Under the pieces are notes generated by a model that was not told where the DNA came from, did not search any database, and saw nothing but the letters and a program-made list of their open reading frames with translations. Below, piece after piece: positions 20,255 to 32,558 of a DNA stretch of 64,000 nucleotides. The position numbers and the translations under genes are program-made. The DNA comes from Astropecten irregularis (Eukaryota; Echinodermata; Asteroidea; Paxillosida; Astropectinidae), in assembly GCA_963971285.1 (NCBI GenBank), contig OZ020247.1, forward strand, positions 10,808,614 to 10,872,613, given 5' to 3'. How positions within the stretch are numbered: position 1 is the first letter of the stretch; each line of letters opens with the position of its first letter.

Positions 20255-20632
20255 GCATGGGTCTGAATTTGTTTCTTATTGATTGGGTCCGGGTTGGGTA
20301 TGCTTGGGTCCTAGTTGGTAATGCTTGTGTCAGAGTTGGTTACCAGTTCTTAGTTGGCATGAGTCTGAGTTGGCTTGGCTTGAGTTGGCTTGGATTGAGT
20401 TGGCCTGGGTCCGATTTGGCATGGGACTGAGTTGGCTTGGGTCTGAGTTGGCTTGCGTTCAGGTTGGCTTGGGTCCGAGTTTGCTTGGGTTCAGGTTGGC
20501 TTGGGTCTGAGTTGGCTTTGGTCTGAGATGGCTCATGTCTGAATTGGCTTGGGCTGAGTTTGTTTGGGTTCGAGTTGGCTTAGGTCTGAGTTGGTGTGGG
20601 TCCGAGTTGGCTTGTGTCCGAGTTGACTTGAA
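20255..20632. repeat. 16-bp minisatellite, patch 2
   Basis: This uses the same unit as 18476-19495 (GAGTTGGCTTGGGTCT and variants) in the same orientation but more degenerate, about 20 units. The intervening 760 bp contain the 19585-19716 exon-like segment and the ~52-bp repeat. Confidence 0.92.
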
Positions 20633-20766
20633 ACCGTTGCGGTTCACAGTTTCTTACACGTCTATAGTTGCATGACATTGTTAAACATTTCCTCATTGAC
20701 CACCTTCCACATAACTTTTCTTGCTTTTCATCTTTGTTTCTTATTACCTGTATATTATCGCTACAG

Positions 20767-20853
20767 GTTGGTATAGCCTTGGACAAAGAATCCTAGCTCT
20801 TTTGAAGACAGTGATCAAGTCCAGGAACTGCCTCATAACAAAGATTGGATCTG
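20767..20853 (+). CDS. Putative exon of the same unidentified gene
   Basis: An 87-bp segment lies between TATATTATCGCTACAG and GGATCTG|GTGAGTAG, both close to consensus. With two bases completing a codon, the frame reads WYSLGQRILALLKTVIKSRN then CLITKIGS and leaves one base (G). The other two frames contain stops. The amphipathic pattern of ILALLKTVI suggests a helix. Its exit phase joins the GT of the 21697 segment to form a Gly codon, so the chain 19585-20767-21697 is phase-consistent on both junctions. Identity is unknown. Confidence 0.5.
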
Positions 20854-21398
20854 GTGAGTAGAACCCTATGTTACTCCATAACCATTTTGACATGGTCGGT
20901 CATATAGGCCAAGGGCTCCAAAGTTGTTAACTGAAATAACCACCTGAAATGACAGTAACTTCATGATGTTGCATAATGACTCAGCCTGGTGTTCCCTGGT
21001 GTCATGTAGGATGACTGACATAAATGAGCAATTTTGAGCCCAAATTCCATACGTACATCCAATTTCAAATTTCCAAGATTAACTATCTGGCATGCTTTGA
21101 GAGATCTGTAGCAGTACATGTAGTAAATACTGTAAGCTCTAGAGCAGATTCCCTAGATCTTCAGAAGTCATGTAGCTTCATGTGCAACACACATCTCGCA
21201 GAATAAGGAAAAAGTGAACTGTTTGTACAACTTGCATAGCAGACGAACTCAGGCACTCCCATTGATTCCCTGCAGCATTTCCCTTGAGGTTTTGGATTTG
21301 TTCAGAATTTCATGAAACTTGACAACAAGATGTAGATAAGTACCTCTTTCCAACCTGCTTCAGGCAAAAACAAAAATATTCCTCGCTGACGGCCCCCT
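20854..21398. other. Presumed intron, nothing else seen
   Basis: Single-copy sequence between the exon-like segments. A 60-codon open frame at 21024-21206 has no coding character that I can support. Confidence 0.45.
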
Positions 21399-21502
21399 CA
21401 TCAGTGAAACTTAGCAAATTTCCTTTTGTCCCCCAAAGCAGTTTTTTCACTTTTGGCACAAAACTAACTTTTTTTCAGAAATGTACTCTATCTTTCTCAT
21501 AT

Positions 21503-21573
21503 GTATCTATGACTACCAGGAACCATTTCAAGCAACAAAAATGCCAATCAACTTGTCTTGGAAGGATTTTGGT
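21503..21573 (+). pseudogene. Duplicate of the 21697 exon with a lost acceptor
   Basis: A 71-bp copy encodes IYDYQEPFQATKMPIN and LSWKDFG. The bases before it are AT where the sister copy has AG, and the donor is GTAATT instead of GTAAGT. The frame remains open, so the splice sites have decayed before the coding sequence. Confidence 0.5.
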
Positions 21574-21696
21574 GTAATTTGAGACCATTTTATTCATCAG
21601 TGAAATTTCACCAATTTGCTTTGGTCCCCCAAAGTAGTTTTTTAAATTTTTACCAAAAACTGACTTTTTCCGATTTACATGTCATCTTCCTCATAG

Positions 21697-21767
21697 GTAT
21701 CTATGACTACCAGGAACCATTTCGACCAAGAAAAATGCCAATCAACTTGTCTTGGAAGGAATTTGGG
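21697..21767 (+). CDS. Putative exon of the unidentified gene, intact splice sites
   Basis: A 71-bp segment lies between TCATCTTCCTCATAG and TTTGGG|GTAAGT. It opens with GT, completing a Gly codon after the 20767 segment, then reads IYDYQEPFRPRKMPIN and LSWKEFG and ends in phase 0. Differences from the duplicate at 21503-21573 are mostly one cluster (CAAGCAACA against CGACCAAGA) plus D to E. The following intron would contain or border satellite B, so the next exon may lie beyond the window. The protein is not recognised. Confidence 0.5.
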
Positions 21768-21979
21768 GTAAGTTGAGACCATTTTATTCATCAGTGAAAT
21801 TTCACAAATTTGCTTTGGTCCCCCAGAGCAGTTTTTTTCAATTTTTGCCCAAAACTGACCGGTCATACCATCCTCTAGGAGTCTAGGGTACATCTGGGGC
21901 TAAATTTCGTGCAAGTTTCAGCTTGAAAGCTTCAGTATTAGCGTAAAAAAGTGTCCCATAGTCTAAGTGCAGTCTTAAT

Positions 21980-22111
21980 GGACCGTTCCGGATTTGCGTG
22001 TTTTACATACAGCTGTGACCGAGTTTGACCGAGGCTTTCATGGTCACCTGATTAAAAGACGTCCTCCAATTGGTCAATGCGCACAGTTTGATTGACAGGC
22101 CGGAAGGGTCC
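21980..22111. mobile_element. 132-bp inverted-repeat insertion in the first satellite B monomer
   Basis: The boundary monomer is interrupted between AGTCTTAAT and AATGCGCCTG. The insert starts GGACCGTTCCGG and ends CCGGAAGGGTCC, a 12-bp terminal inverted repeat with one mismatch. AAT on both sides may be a 3-bp target duplication, since the uninterrupted monomer reads CTTAATTGCGCC. It has no coding capacity. Confidence 0.7.
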
Positions 22112-25100
22112 AATGCGCCTGATTCGCTGTTTTCTCGCATAGCGTGTGGTGTTATACTTGGATTTTCGGCCATGAACATTACTTTGGATTTTAGCTCTGG
22201 CCATACCATCCTGTAGGGTATATCTGGGGCTACATTTCGTGAAAGTTTCAGCTCGATAGCTTTAGTATTGTTGGAGAAATTTCAAACTTTAGCGTAAAAA
22301 AGTGTCTCATAGTCTAAGTGCAGTCTTAATTGCGCCTGCTTCGCTGTTTTCTCGTATAGCGTGTGGTGATATACTTGGATTTTCGGCCATGAACATGTCT
22401 TTAAATGTTATTTGAGCCCATACCATCCTGTAGGTTACATCTGGGGCTACATTTCGTGCAAGTTGTAGCTCGATAGCCTAAGTATTGAGGGAGAAATTAC
22501 AAACTCTAGCTTTAAAAAAGTGTATTATAGTCTAAGTGCAGTCTTAATTGCGCCTGCGTCTCTGTTTGCTCGCATAGCGTGTGGTGCTATACTTGGATTT
22601 TCGGCCATGAACATGACTTTGGATTTTGGCAAAGCCCATACCATCCTGTAGGGTACATCTGGGGCTACATTTCGTGCAAGTGTCAGGTCGATAGCTTCAG
22701 TATTGGGGGAGAAATTTTAAAATCTAGCGTAAAAAAGGTGTCTCATAGCTAAAGTGCAGTCTTAATTGCGCCTCCTTCGCTGTTTTCTCGCATAGCGTGT
22801 GGTGTTATACTTGGATTTTCGGCCATGAACATGACTTTGGATTTTGGCTCTGCCCATACCATCCTGTAGGATACATCTGGGCTTACATTTCGTGCTGGTT
22901 TCAGCTCGATAGCTTCAGTATTGGGGGAGAAATTTCAAACTCTAGTGTAAAAAAAAGTGTCTCATAGTCTAAGTGCAGTCTTAATTGCGCCTGCTTCGCT
23001 GTTTTCTCGCATAGCGTGTGGTGTTATACTTGGATTTTGGGCCATCAACATTACTTTGGATTTCGGCACCGGCCATTCAATTTTGTAGGGTACATCTGGG
23101 GCTACATTTCGTGCAAGTTTCAGCTCGATAGCTTCAGTGTCGGGGGAGACATTTCAAACTCTAGCGTAAAAAAAGTGTCTCATAGTCTAAGTGCAGTATT
23201 AATTGCGCCTGCTTCGCTGTTTTCTCTCATAGCGTGTGGTGATATACTTGGATTTTCGGCCGTGAACATGACTTTGGATTTCGGCTCAGCCCATACCATC
23301 CTGTAGGGTACATCTGGGGCTACATTTCGTGCAGGTTTCAGCTCGATATCTTCAGTATTGGGGGAGAAATTTTAAACTCTAGCTTAAAAAGTGTCTCATA
23401 GTGTAAGTGCTGTCTTAATTGCGCCTGCTTCACTGTTTTCCCGCATAGAGTGTGGTGATATACTTGGATTTTCGGCCAAGAGCATGACTTTGGATTTCAC
23501 CACAGCCCACACCATCCTGTAGGGTACATCTGGGGCTACATTTCGTGCAAGTTTCAGATTGAAAGCCTCAGTATTTGGGGAGAAATTTCAAACTCTAGCG
23601 TAAAAAAGTGTGACATAGTCTATAAGTGCAGTCTTAATTGCGCCTGCTTTTCTGTTTTCTCGCATACCGTGTGGTGCTATACTTGGATTTTCGGCCATGA
23701 ACATGACTTTGGATTTTAGCACAGGCCATACCATCCTGTAGGGTACATATGAGGCTACATTTCGTGCAAGTTTCAGCTCAAAAGCCTCGGTATTGAGGGA
23801 GAAATTTCGAACTCAAGCGTAAAAAAAGTGTCTCATAGTTTTAGTGCACGTCTTAATTGCGCCTGCTCGGCTGTTTTTTTCGGATAGCGTGTGGTGCTAT
23901 ACTTGGATTTTCGGCCATGAACATGACTTTAAATGTTATTAAAGCCCATACCATCAGGTAGGTTACATCTTGGGCTACATTTCGTGCAAGTTTTAGCTCG
24001 ATTGCCTCAGTATTTGGGGAGAAATTTCAAACTCTTCCGTAAAAAAGTTTGTCATAGTCTAAGGGCAGTCTTAATCGCGCCTTCTTCGCTGTTTTCTCGT
24101 ATAGCGTGTGGTGCTATACTTGGATTTTCGGCCATGAACATGACTTTGGATTTTAGCACAGGCCATACCATCCTGTAGGGTACATCTGGGGCTACATTTC
24201 ATGCAAGTATCAGATCAATAGCCTCAGTATTTGAGGAGAAATTTCAAACTCTAGCTTAAAAAAGTGTGTCATAGTCTAAGTGTATAGTCTTAATTGCGCC
24301 TGCTTCGCTGTTTTCTCGCATAACGTGTGGTGCTATACTTTGATTTTCGGCCATGAACATGACTTTGGATTTTGGCACATGCCATACCATCCTGTAGGGT
24401 ACATCTGGGGCTACATTTCGTGCAAGTTTTAGTTCGATAGCCTCAGTATTTGGGGAGATATTTCAAACTCTAGCGTAAAAAAGTGTGTCATAGTCTAAGT
24501 GCAGTCTTAATTGTGCCTGCTGCGCTGTTTGCTCGCATAGCGTGTGGTTTTATACTTGGATTTTCGGCCATGAACATGACTTTGGATTTTAGCACATGCC
24601 ATACCACCCTGTAGGGTACATCTGGGGCTACATTTCGTGCAAGTTTCAGATCAATAGCCTCAGTATTGGGGGAGAAATTTCAAACTCTAGCGTAAAAACG
24701 TGTGTCATAGTCTAAGTGGAGTCTTAATTGCGCCTGCTTCGCTGTTTTCTCGCATAGCGTGTGGTGCTATACTTGGAATTTCGGCCATGAAGATGACTTT
24801 GGATTTTGGCACAGCCCATACCATCCTGTAGGATACATATGAGGCTACATTTCGTGCAAGTTTTAGCTCGATTGCCTCAGTATTTGGGGAGAAATTTCAA
24901 ACTCTTCCGTAAAAAAGTTTGTCATAGTCTAAGGGCAGTCTTAATCGCGCCTTCTTCGCTGTTTTCTCGTATAGCGTGTGGTGCTATACTTGGATTTTCG
25001 GCCATGAACATGACTTTGGATTTTGGCACAGCCCATACCATCCTGTAGGATACATATGAGGCTACATTTCGTGCAAGTTTCAGCTCAAAAGCCTCGGTAT

Positions 25101-25568
25101 TGAGGGTGAAATTTCAAACTGAAGCGTAAAAAAAGTGTCTCATAGTTTTAGTGCACGTCTTAATTGCGCCTGCTCGGCTGTTTTTTCGGATAGCGTGTGG
25201 TGCTATACTTGGATTTTCGGCCATAAACATGACTTTAAATGTTATTAAAGCCCATACCATCCTGTAGGTATCATCTTGGGCTACATTTCGTGCAAGTTTT
25301 AGCTCGATTGCCTCAGTTTTTGGGGAGAAATTTCAAACTCTTCCGTAAAAAAGTTTGTCATAGTCTAAGGGCAGTCTTAATCGCGCCTTCTTCGCTGTTT
25401 TCTCGTACATCGTGTGGTGCTATACATTGATTTTCGGCCATGAACATGACTTTGGATTTTACCACAGACCATACCATCCTGTAGGGTACATCAGGGGCTA
25501 CATTTCCTGTAAGTTGTAGCTCGATAGCCTAGGTATTGAGGGAGAAATTCCAAACTCTCACTTAAAAA

Positions 25569-25626
25569 AAGTGTCTCATGTTTTTAGTGCAGTCTTTTAA
25601 GACTGCACTAAAAACATGAGACACTT
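25569..25626. other. Perfect fold-back in satellite B, copy 1
   Basis: Arms of 28 bp (AAGTGTCTCATGTTTTTAGT... and its exact complement ending ACATGAGACACTT) are separated by TT. The second arm replaces the AATTGCGCCTGCTTCGCTG part of the monomer, and CGCATAGCG follows directly. Confidence 0.95.
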
Positions 25627-27977
25627 CGCATAGCGTGTGGTGTTATACTTGGATTTTCGGCCATGAACATGACTTTGGATTTTAGCACAGGCCATACCAT
25701 CCTGTAGGGTACATCTGGGGCTACATTTCATGCAAGTTTCAGATCAATAGCCTCAGTATTTGAGGAGAAATTTTAAACTCTAGCTTAAAAAAGTGTGTCA
25801 TAGTCTAAGTGTATGTATAGTCTTAATATCGCCTGCTTCGCTGTTTTCTCGCATAACGTGTGGTGCTATACTTGGATTTTCGGCCAAGAACATGACTTTG
25901 GACTTCACCACAGCCCACACCATCCTGTAGGGTATATCTGGGGCTACATTTCGTGCAAGTTTCAGATTGATAGCCTCAGTATTTAGGGAGAAATTTCAAA
26001 CTCTAGCGTAAAAAAGTGTGTCATAGTCTATAAGTGCAGTCTTAATTGCGCCTGCTTTTCTGTTTTCTCGCATAGCGTGTGGTGCTATACTTGGATTTTC
26101 GGCCATGAACATGACTTTGGATTTTAGAACAGGCCATACCATCCTGTAGGGTACATCTGGGGCTACATTTCGTGCAAGTTTCAGATCGATAGCCTCAGTA
26201 TTTGGGGAGCAATTTCAAACTCTAGTGTAAAAAAAAGTGTCTCATAGTCTTAGTGCAGTCTTAATTGCGCCTGCTCGGCTGTTTACTCGCATAGCGTGTG
26301 GTGCTATACTTGGATTTTCGGGCAAGAGCATGACTTTGGATTTCACCACAGCCCACACCATCCTGTAGGGTACATCTGGGGCTACATTTCGTGCAAGTTT
26401 CAGATCGATAGCCTCAGTATTTGGGGAGAAATTTCAAACTCTAGTGTAAAAAAAAGTGTCTCATAGTCTTAGTGCAGTCTTAATTGCGCCTGCTTCGCTG
26501 TTTTCTCGCATAACGTGTGGTGCTATACTTGGATTTTCGGCCATAAACATGACTTTGGATTTTACCACAGCCCATACCATCCTGTAGGGTACATCTGGGG
26601 CTACATTTCATGCAAGTTTCAGATCAATAGCCTCAGTATTGGGGGAGAAATTTCAAACTCTAGCGTAAAAACGTGCGTCATAGTCTAAGTGCAGTCTTAA
26701 TTGCGCCTGCTTCGCTGTTTTCTCGCATAGCGTGTGGTGCTATACTTGGATTTTCGGCCATGAACATGACTTTAAATGTTATTAAAGCCCATACCATTCT
26801 GTAGGGTACATCTGGGGCTACATTTCGTGCAAGTTTTAGTTCGATAGCCTCAGTATTTGGGGAGATATTTCAAACTCTAGCGTAAAAAAGTGTGTCATAG
26901 TCTAAGTGCAGTCTTAATTGTGCCTGCTGCGCTGTTTGCTCGCATAGCGTGTGGTTTTATACTTGGATTTTCGGCCATGAACATGACTTTGGATTTTGGC
27001 ACATGCCATACCATCCTGTAGGGTACATCTGGGGCTACATTTCGTGCAAGTTTCAGATTAATAGCCTCAGCATTGGGGGAGAATTTTCAAACTCTAGCGT
27101 AAAAACGTGTGTCATAGTCTAAGTGCAGTCTTAATTGCGCCTGCTTCGCTGTTTTCTCGCATAGCGTGTGGTGCTATACTTGGAATTTCGGCCATAAAGA
27201 TGACTTTAAATTTTGGCACAGCCCATACCATCCTGTAGGGTACATCTAGGGCTACATTTCGTGCAAGTTTCAGATCGATAGCCTCAGTATTTGGGTAGAA
27301 ATTTCAAACTCTAGTGTAAAAAAAAGTGTCTCATAGTCTTAGTGCAGTCTTAATTGCGCCTGCTCGGCTGTTTTCTCGCATAGCGTGTGGTGCTATACTT
27401 GGAATTTCGGCCATGAACATGACTTTGGATTTTGGCACAGCCCATACCATCCTGTAGGATACATATGAGGCTACATTTCGTGCAAGTTTCAGCTCTAAAG
27501 CCTCGGTATTGAGGGTGAAATTTCAAACTGAAGCGTAAAAAAAGTGTCTCATAGTTTTAGTGCACGTCTTAATTGCGCCTGCTCGGCTGTTTTTTCGGAT
27601 AGCGTGTGGTGCTATACTTGGATTTTCGGCCATAAACATGACTGTAAATGTTATTAAAGCCCATACCATCCTGTAGGTATCATCTTGGGCTACATTTCGT
27701 GCAAGTTTTAGCTCGATTGCCTCAGTTTTTGGGGAGAAATTTCAAACTCTTCCGTAAAAAAGTTTGTCATAGTCTAAGGGCAGTCTTAATCGCGCCTTCT
27801 TCGCTGTTTTCTCGTATAGCGTGTGGTGCTATACTTGGATTTTCGGCCATGAACATGACTTTGGATTTTACCACACACCATACCATCCTGTAGGGTACAT
27901 CAGGGGCTACATTTCCTGTAAGTTGTAGCTCGATAGCCTAAGTATTGAGGGAGAAATTCCAAACTCTCACTTAAAAA

Positions 27978-28035
27978 AAGTGTCTCATGTTTTTAGTGCA
28001 GTCTTTTAAGACTGCACTAAAAACATGAGACACTT
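27978..28035. other. Perfect fold-back in satellite B, copy 2
   Basis: Same 28-TT-28 structure and junctions as the copy at 25569, 2,409 bp downstream of it. Confidence 0.95.
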
Positions 28036-28830
28036 CGCATAGCGTGTGGTGTTATACTTGGATTTTCGGCCATGAACATGACTTTGGATTTTAGCACAGG
28101 CCATACCATCCTGTAGGGTACATCTGGGGCTACATTTCATGCAAGTTTCAGATCAATAGCCTCAGTATTTGAGGAGAAATTTCAAACTCTAGCTTAAAAA
28201 AGTGTGTCATAGTCTAAGTGTATGTATAGTCTTAATTGCGCCTGCTTCGCTGTTTTCTCGCATAACGTGTGGTGCTATACTTGGATTTTCGGCCAAGAAC
28301 ATGACTTTGGATTTCACCACAGCCCACACCATCCTGTAGGGTACATCTGGGGCTACATTTGGTGCAATTTTCAGATTGATAGCCTCAGTATTTAGGGAGA
28401 AATTTCAAACTCTAGCGTAAAAAAGTGTGTCATAGTCTATAAGTGCAGTCTTAATTGCGCCTGCTTTTCTGTTTTCTCGCATAGCGTGTGGTGCTATACT
28501 TGGATTTTCGGCCATGAACATGACTTTGGATTTTAGCACAGGCCATACCATCCTGTAGGGTACATCTGGGGCTACATTTCGTGCAAGTTTCAGATCGATA
28601 GCCTCAGTATTTGGGGAGCAATTTCAAACTCTAGTGTAAAAAAAAGTGTCTCATAGTCTTAGTGCACGTCTTAATTGCGCCTGCTCGGCTGTTTTTTTCG
28701 GATAGCGTGTGGTGCTATACTTGGATTTTCGGCCATGAACATGACTTTAAATGTTATTAAAGCCCATACCATCCTGTAGGTTACATCTTGGGCTACATTT
28801 CGTGCAAGTTTTAGCTCGATTGCCTCAGTA

Positions 28831-28840
28831 TTTGGATTTT
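28831..28840. other. Deletion junction inside a satellite B monomer
   Basis: CAGTATTTGG runs directly into ATTTTCGGCC, removing roughly the second half of one monomer. The shared TTGG at both break ends suggests a microhomology-type deletion. Confidence 0.7.
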
Positions 28841-29942
28841 CGGCCATGAACATGACTTTGGATTTTAGCACATACCATCCTGTAGGGTACATCTGGGGCT
28901 ACATTTCATGCAAGTATCAGATCAATAGCCTCAGTATTTGAGGAGAATTTTCAAACTCTAGCTTAAAAAAGTGTGTCATAGTCTAAGTGTATAGTCTTAA
29001 TTGCGCCTGCTTCGCTGTTTTCTCGCATAACGTGTGGTGCTATACTTTGATTTTCGGCCATGAACATGACTTTGGATTTTGGCACAGGCCATACCATCCT
29101 GTAGGGTACATCTGGGGCTACATTTCGTGCAAGTTTTAGTTCGATAGCCTCAGTATTTGGGGAGATATTTCAAACTCTAGCGTAAAAAAGTGTGTCATAG
29201 TCTAAGTGCAGTCTTAATTGTGCCTGCTGCGCTAGCAGCTAGCTGTGTGGTTTTATACTTGGATTTTCGGCCATGAACATGACTTTGGATTTTGGCACAT
29301 GCCATACCATCCTGTAGGGTACATCTGGGGCTACATTTCGTGCAAGTTTCAGATCAATAGCCTCAGTATTGGGGGAGAAATTTCAAACTCTAGCGTAAAA
29401 ACGTGTGTCATAGTCTAAGTGCAGTCTTAATTGCGCCTGCTTCGCTGTTTTCTCGCATAGCGTGTGGTGCTATACTTGGAATTTCGGCCATGAAGATGAC
29501 TTTGGATTTTGGCACAGCCCATACCATCCTGTAGGATACATATGAGGCTACATTTCGTGCAAGTTTCAGCTCAAAAGCCTCGGTATTGAGGGAGAAATTT
29601 TGAACTCAAGCGTAAAAAAAGTGTCTCATAGTTTTAGTGCACGTCTTAATTGCGCCTACTCGGCTTTTTTTTTCGGATAGCGTGTGGTGCTATACTTGGA
29701 TTTTCGGCCATGAACATGACTTTAAATGTTATTAAAGCCCATACCATCCTGTAGGTTACATCTTGGGCTACATTTCGTGCAAGTTTTAGCTCGATTGCCT
29801 CAGTATTTGGGGAGAAATTTCAAACTCTTCCGTAAAAAAGTTTGTCATAGTCTAAGGGCAGTCTTAATCGCGCCTTCTTCGCTGTTTTCTCGTATAGCGT
29901 GTGGTGCTATACTTGGATTTTCGGCCATGAACATGACTTTGG

Positions 29943-32558
29943 ATTTTACCACAGACCATACCATCCTGTAGGGTACATCTAGGGCTACATTTCGTGCAAG
30001 TTTTAGTTCGATAGCCTCAGTATTTGGGGAGCAATTTCAAACTCTAGTGTAAAAAAAAGTGTCTCATAGTCTTAGTGCAGTCTTAATTGCGCCTGCTCGG
30101 CTGTTTACTCGCATAGCGTGTGGTGCTATACTTGGATTTTCGGCCAAGAGCATGACTTTGGATTTCACCACAGCCCACACCATCCTGTAGGGTACATCTG
30201 GGGCTACATTTCGTGCAAGTTTCAGATCGATAGCCTCAGTATTTGGGGAGAAATTTCAAACTCTAGTGTAAAAAAAAGTGTCTCATAGTCTTAGTGCAGT
30301 CTTAATTGCGCCTGCTTCGCTGTTTTCTCGCATAACGTGTGGTGCTATACTTGGATTTTCGGCCATGAACACGACTTTGGATTTTGGCACAGGCCATACC
30401 ATCCTTTAGGGTACATCTGGGGCTACATTTCGTGCAAGTTTTAGTTCGATAGCCTCAGTATTTGGGGAGATATTTCAAACTCTAGCGTAAAAAAGTGTGT
30501 CATAGTCTAAGTGCAGTCTTAATTGTGCCTGCTGCGCTGTTTGCTCGCATAGCGTGTGGTTTTATACTTGGATTTTCGGCCATGAACATGACTTTGGATT
30601 TTACCACAGCCCATACCATCCTGTAGGGTACATCTGGGGCTACATTTCATGCAAGTTTCAGATCAATAGCCTCAGTATTGGGGGAGAAATTTCAAACTCT
30701 AGCGTAAAAACGTGTGTCATAGTCTAAGTGCAGTCTTAATTGCGCCTGCTTCGCTGTTTTCTCGCATAGCGTGTGGTGCTATACTTGGATTTTCGGCCAA
30801 GAAAATGACTTTGGATTTCACCACAGCCCATACCGTCCTGTAGGGTACATCTGGGACTACATTTCGTGCAAGTTTGAGCTCGATAGCCTCAGTATTGAGG
30901 GAGAAATTTCAAACTCAAGCGTAAAAAAAGTGTCTCATAGTTTTAGTGCACGTCTTAATTGCGCCTGCTCGGCTGTTTTTTCGGATAGCGTGTGGTGCTA
31001 TACTTGGATTTTCGGCCATGAACATGACTTTAAATGTTATTAAAGCCCATACCATTCTGTAGGGTACATCTGGGGCTACATTTCGTGCAAGTTTTAGCTC
31101 GATTGCCTCAGTATTTGGGGAGAAATTTCAAACTTTTCCGTAAAAAAGTTTGTCATAGTCTAAGGGCAGTCTTAATCGCGCCTTCTTCGCTGTTTTCTCG
31201 TATAGCGTGTGGTGCTATACTTGGATTTTCGGCCATGAACATGACTTTGGATTTTACCACAGACCATACCATCCTGTAGGGTACATCTAGGGCTACATTT
31301 CGTGCAAGTTTTAGTTCGATAGCCTCAGTATTTGGGGAGCAATTTCAAACTCTAGTGTAAAAAAAAGTGTCTCATAGTCTTAGTGCAGTCTTAATTGCGC
31401 CTGCTCGGCTGTTTACTCGCATAGCGTGTGGTGCTATACTTGGATTTTCGGCCAAGAGCATGACTTTGGATTTCACCACAGCCCACACCATGCTGTAGGG
31501 TACATCTGGGGCTACATTTCGTGCAAGTTTCAGATCGATAGCCTCAGTATTTGGGGAGAAATTTCAAACTCTAGTGTAAAAAAAAGTGTCTCATAGTCTT
31601 AGTGCAGTCTTAATTGCGCCTGCTTCGCTGTTTTCTCGCATAACGTGTGGTGCTATACTTGGATTTTCGGCCATGAACACGACTTTGGATTTTGGCACAG
31701 GCCATACCATCCTTTAGGGTACATCTGGGGCTACATTTCGTGCAAGTTTTAGTTCGATAGCCTCAGTATTTGGGGAGATATTTCAAACTCTAGCGTAAAA
31801 AAGTGTGTCATAGTCTAAGTGCAGTCTTAATTGTGCCTGCTGCGCTGTTTGCTCGCATAGCGTGTGGTTTTATACTTGGATTTTCGGCCATGAACATGAC
31901 TTTGGATTTTACCACAGCCCATACCATCCTGTAGGGTACATCTGGGGCTACATTTCATGCAAGTTTCAGATCAATAGCCTCAGTATTGGGGGAGAAATTT
32001 CAAACTCTAGCGTAAAAACGTGTGTCATAGTCTAAGTGCAGTCTTAATTGCGCCTGCTTCGCTGTTTTCTCGCATAGCGTGTGGTGCTATACTTGGATTT
32101 TCGGCCAAGAAAATGACTTTGGATTTCACCACAGCCCATACCGTCCTGTAGGGTACATCTGGGACTACATTTCGTGCAAGTTTGAGCTCGATAGCCTCAG
32201 TATTGAGGGAGAAATTTCAAACTCAAGCGTAAAAAAAGTGTCTCATAGTTTTAGTGCACGTCTTAATTGCGCCTGCTCGGCTGTTTTTTCGGATAGCGTG
32301 TGGTGCTATACTTGGATTTTCGGCCATGAACATGACTTTAAATGTTATTAAAGCCCATACCATTCTGTAGGGTACATCTGGGGCTACATTTCGTGCAAGT
32401 TTTAGCTCGATTGCCTCAGTATTTGGGGAGAAATTTCAAACTTTTCCGTAAAAAAGTTTGTCATAGTCTAAGGGCAGTCTTAATCGCGCCTTCTTCGCTG
32501 TTTTCTCGTATAGCGTGTGGTGCTATACTTGGATTTTCGGCCATGAACATGACTTTGG
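29943..32558. repeat. Satellite B higher-order repeat, two 1,308-bp copies
   Basis: 29943-31250 and 31251-32558 are almost identical six-monomer blocks. Markers include the ACACGACTTTGG variant at 30369 and 31677 and the CCAAGAAAATGAC variant at 30797 and 32105. Confidence 0.9.

Larger units (their letters stand above)
21399..21862. repeat. ~195-bp tandem unit carrying an exon copy, about 2.4 units
   Basis: CATCAGTGAAA recurs at 21399, 21595 and 21789 (spacings 196 and 194). Each full unit has a T-rich tract, TATCTATGACTACCAGGAAC, ATGCCAATCAACTTGTCTTG and a donor-like end. The third unit is cut at 21860, where satellite B begins. The duplicated unit is an exon with its flanking intron. Confidence 0.85.
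25050..28620. repeat. Satellite B higher-order duplication, 2,409-bp period
   Basis: The multi-monomer block around 25050-26200 recurs at about 27460-28620 (for example 25239 and 27648, and hairpins at 25569 and 27978), an offset of 2,409 bp or eleven monomers. Confidence 0.85.

Noticed and set aside
27648-27893. Recurrent 81-codon open frame in satellite B (also at 29726, 31034, 32342, 32997, 35166, 43417, 46894, 58201)
   Set aside because: It recurs only where a whole multi-monomer block recurs, spans more than one monomer, and lacks any domain. Neighbouring monomers of the same sequence type have stops in that frame. Duplication explains it.
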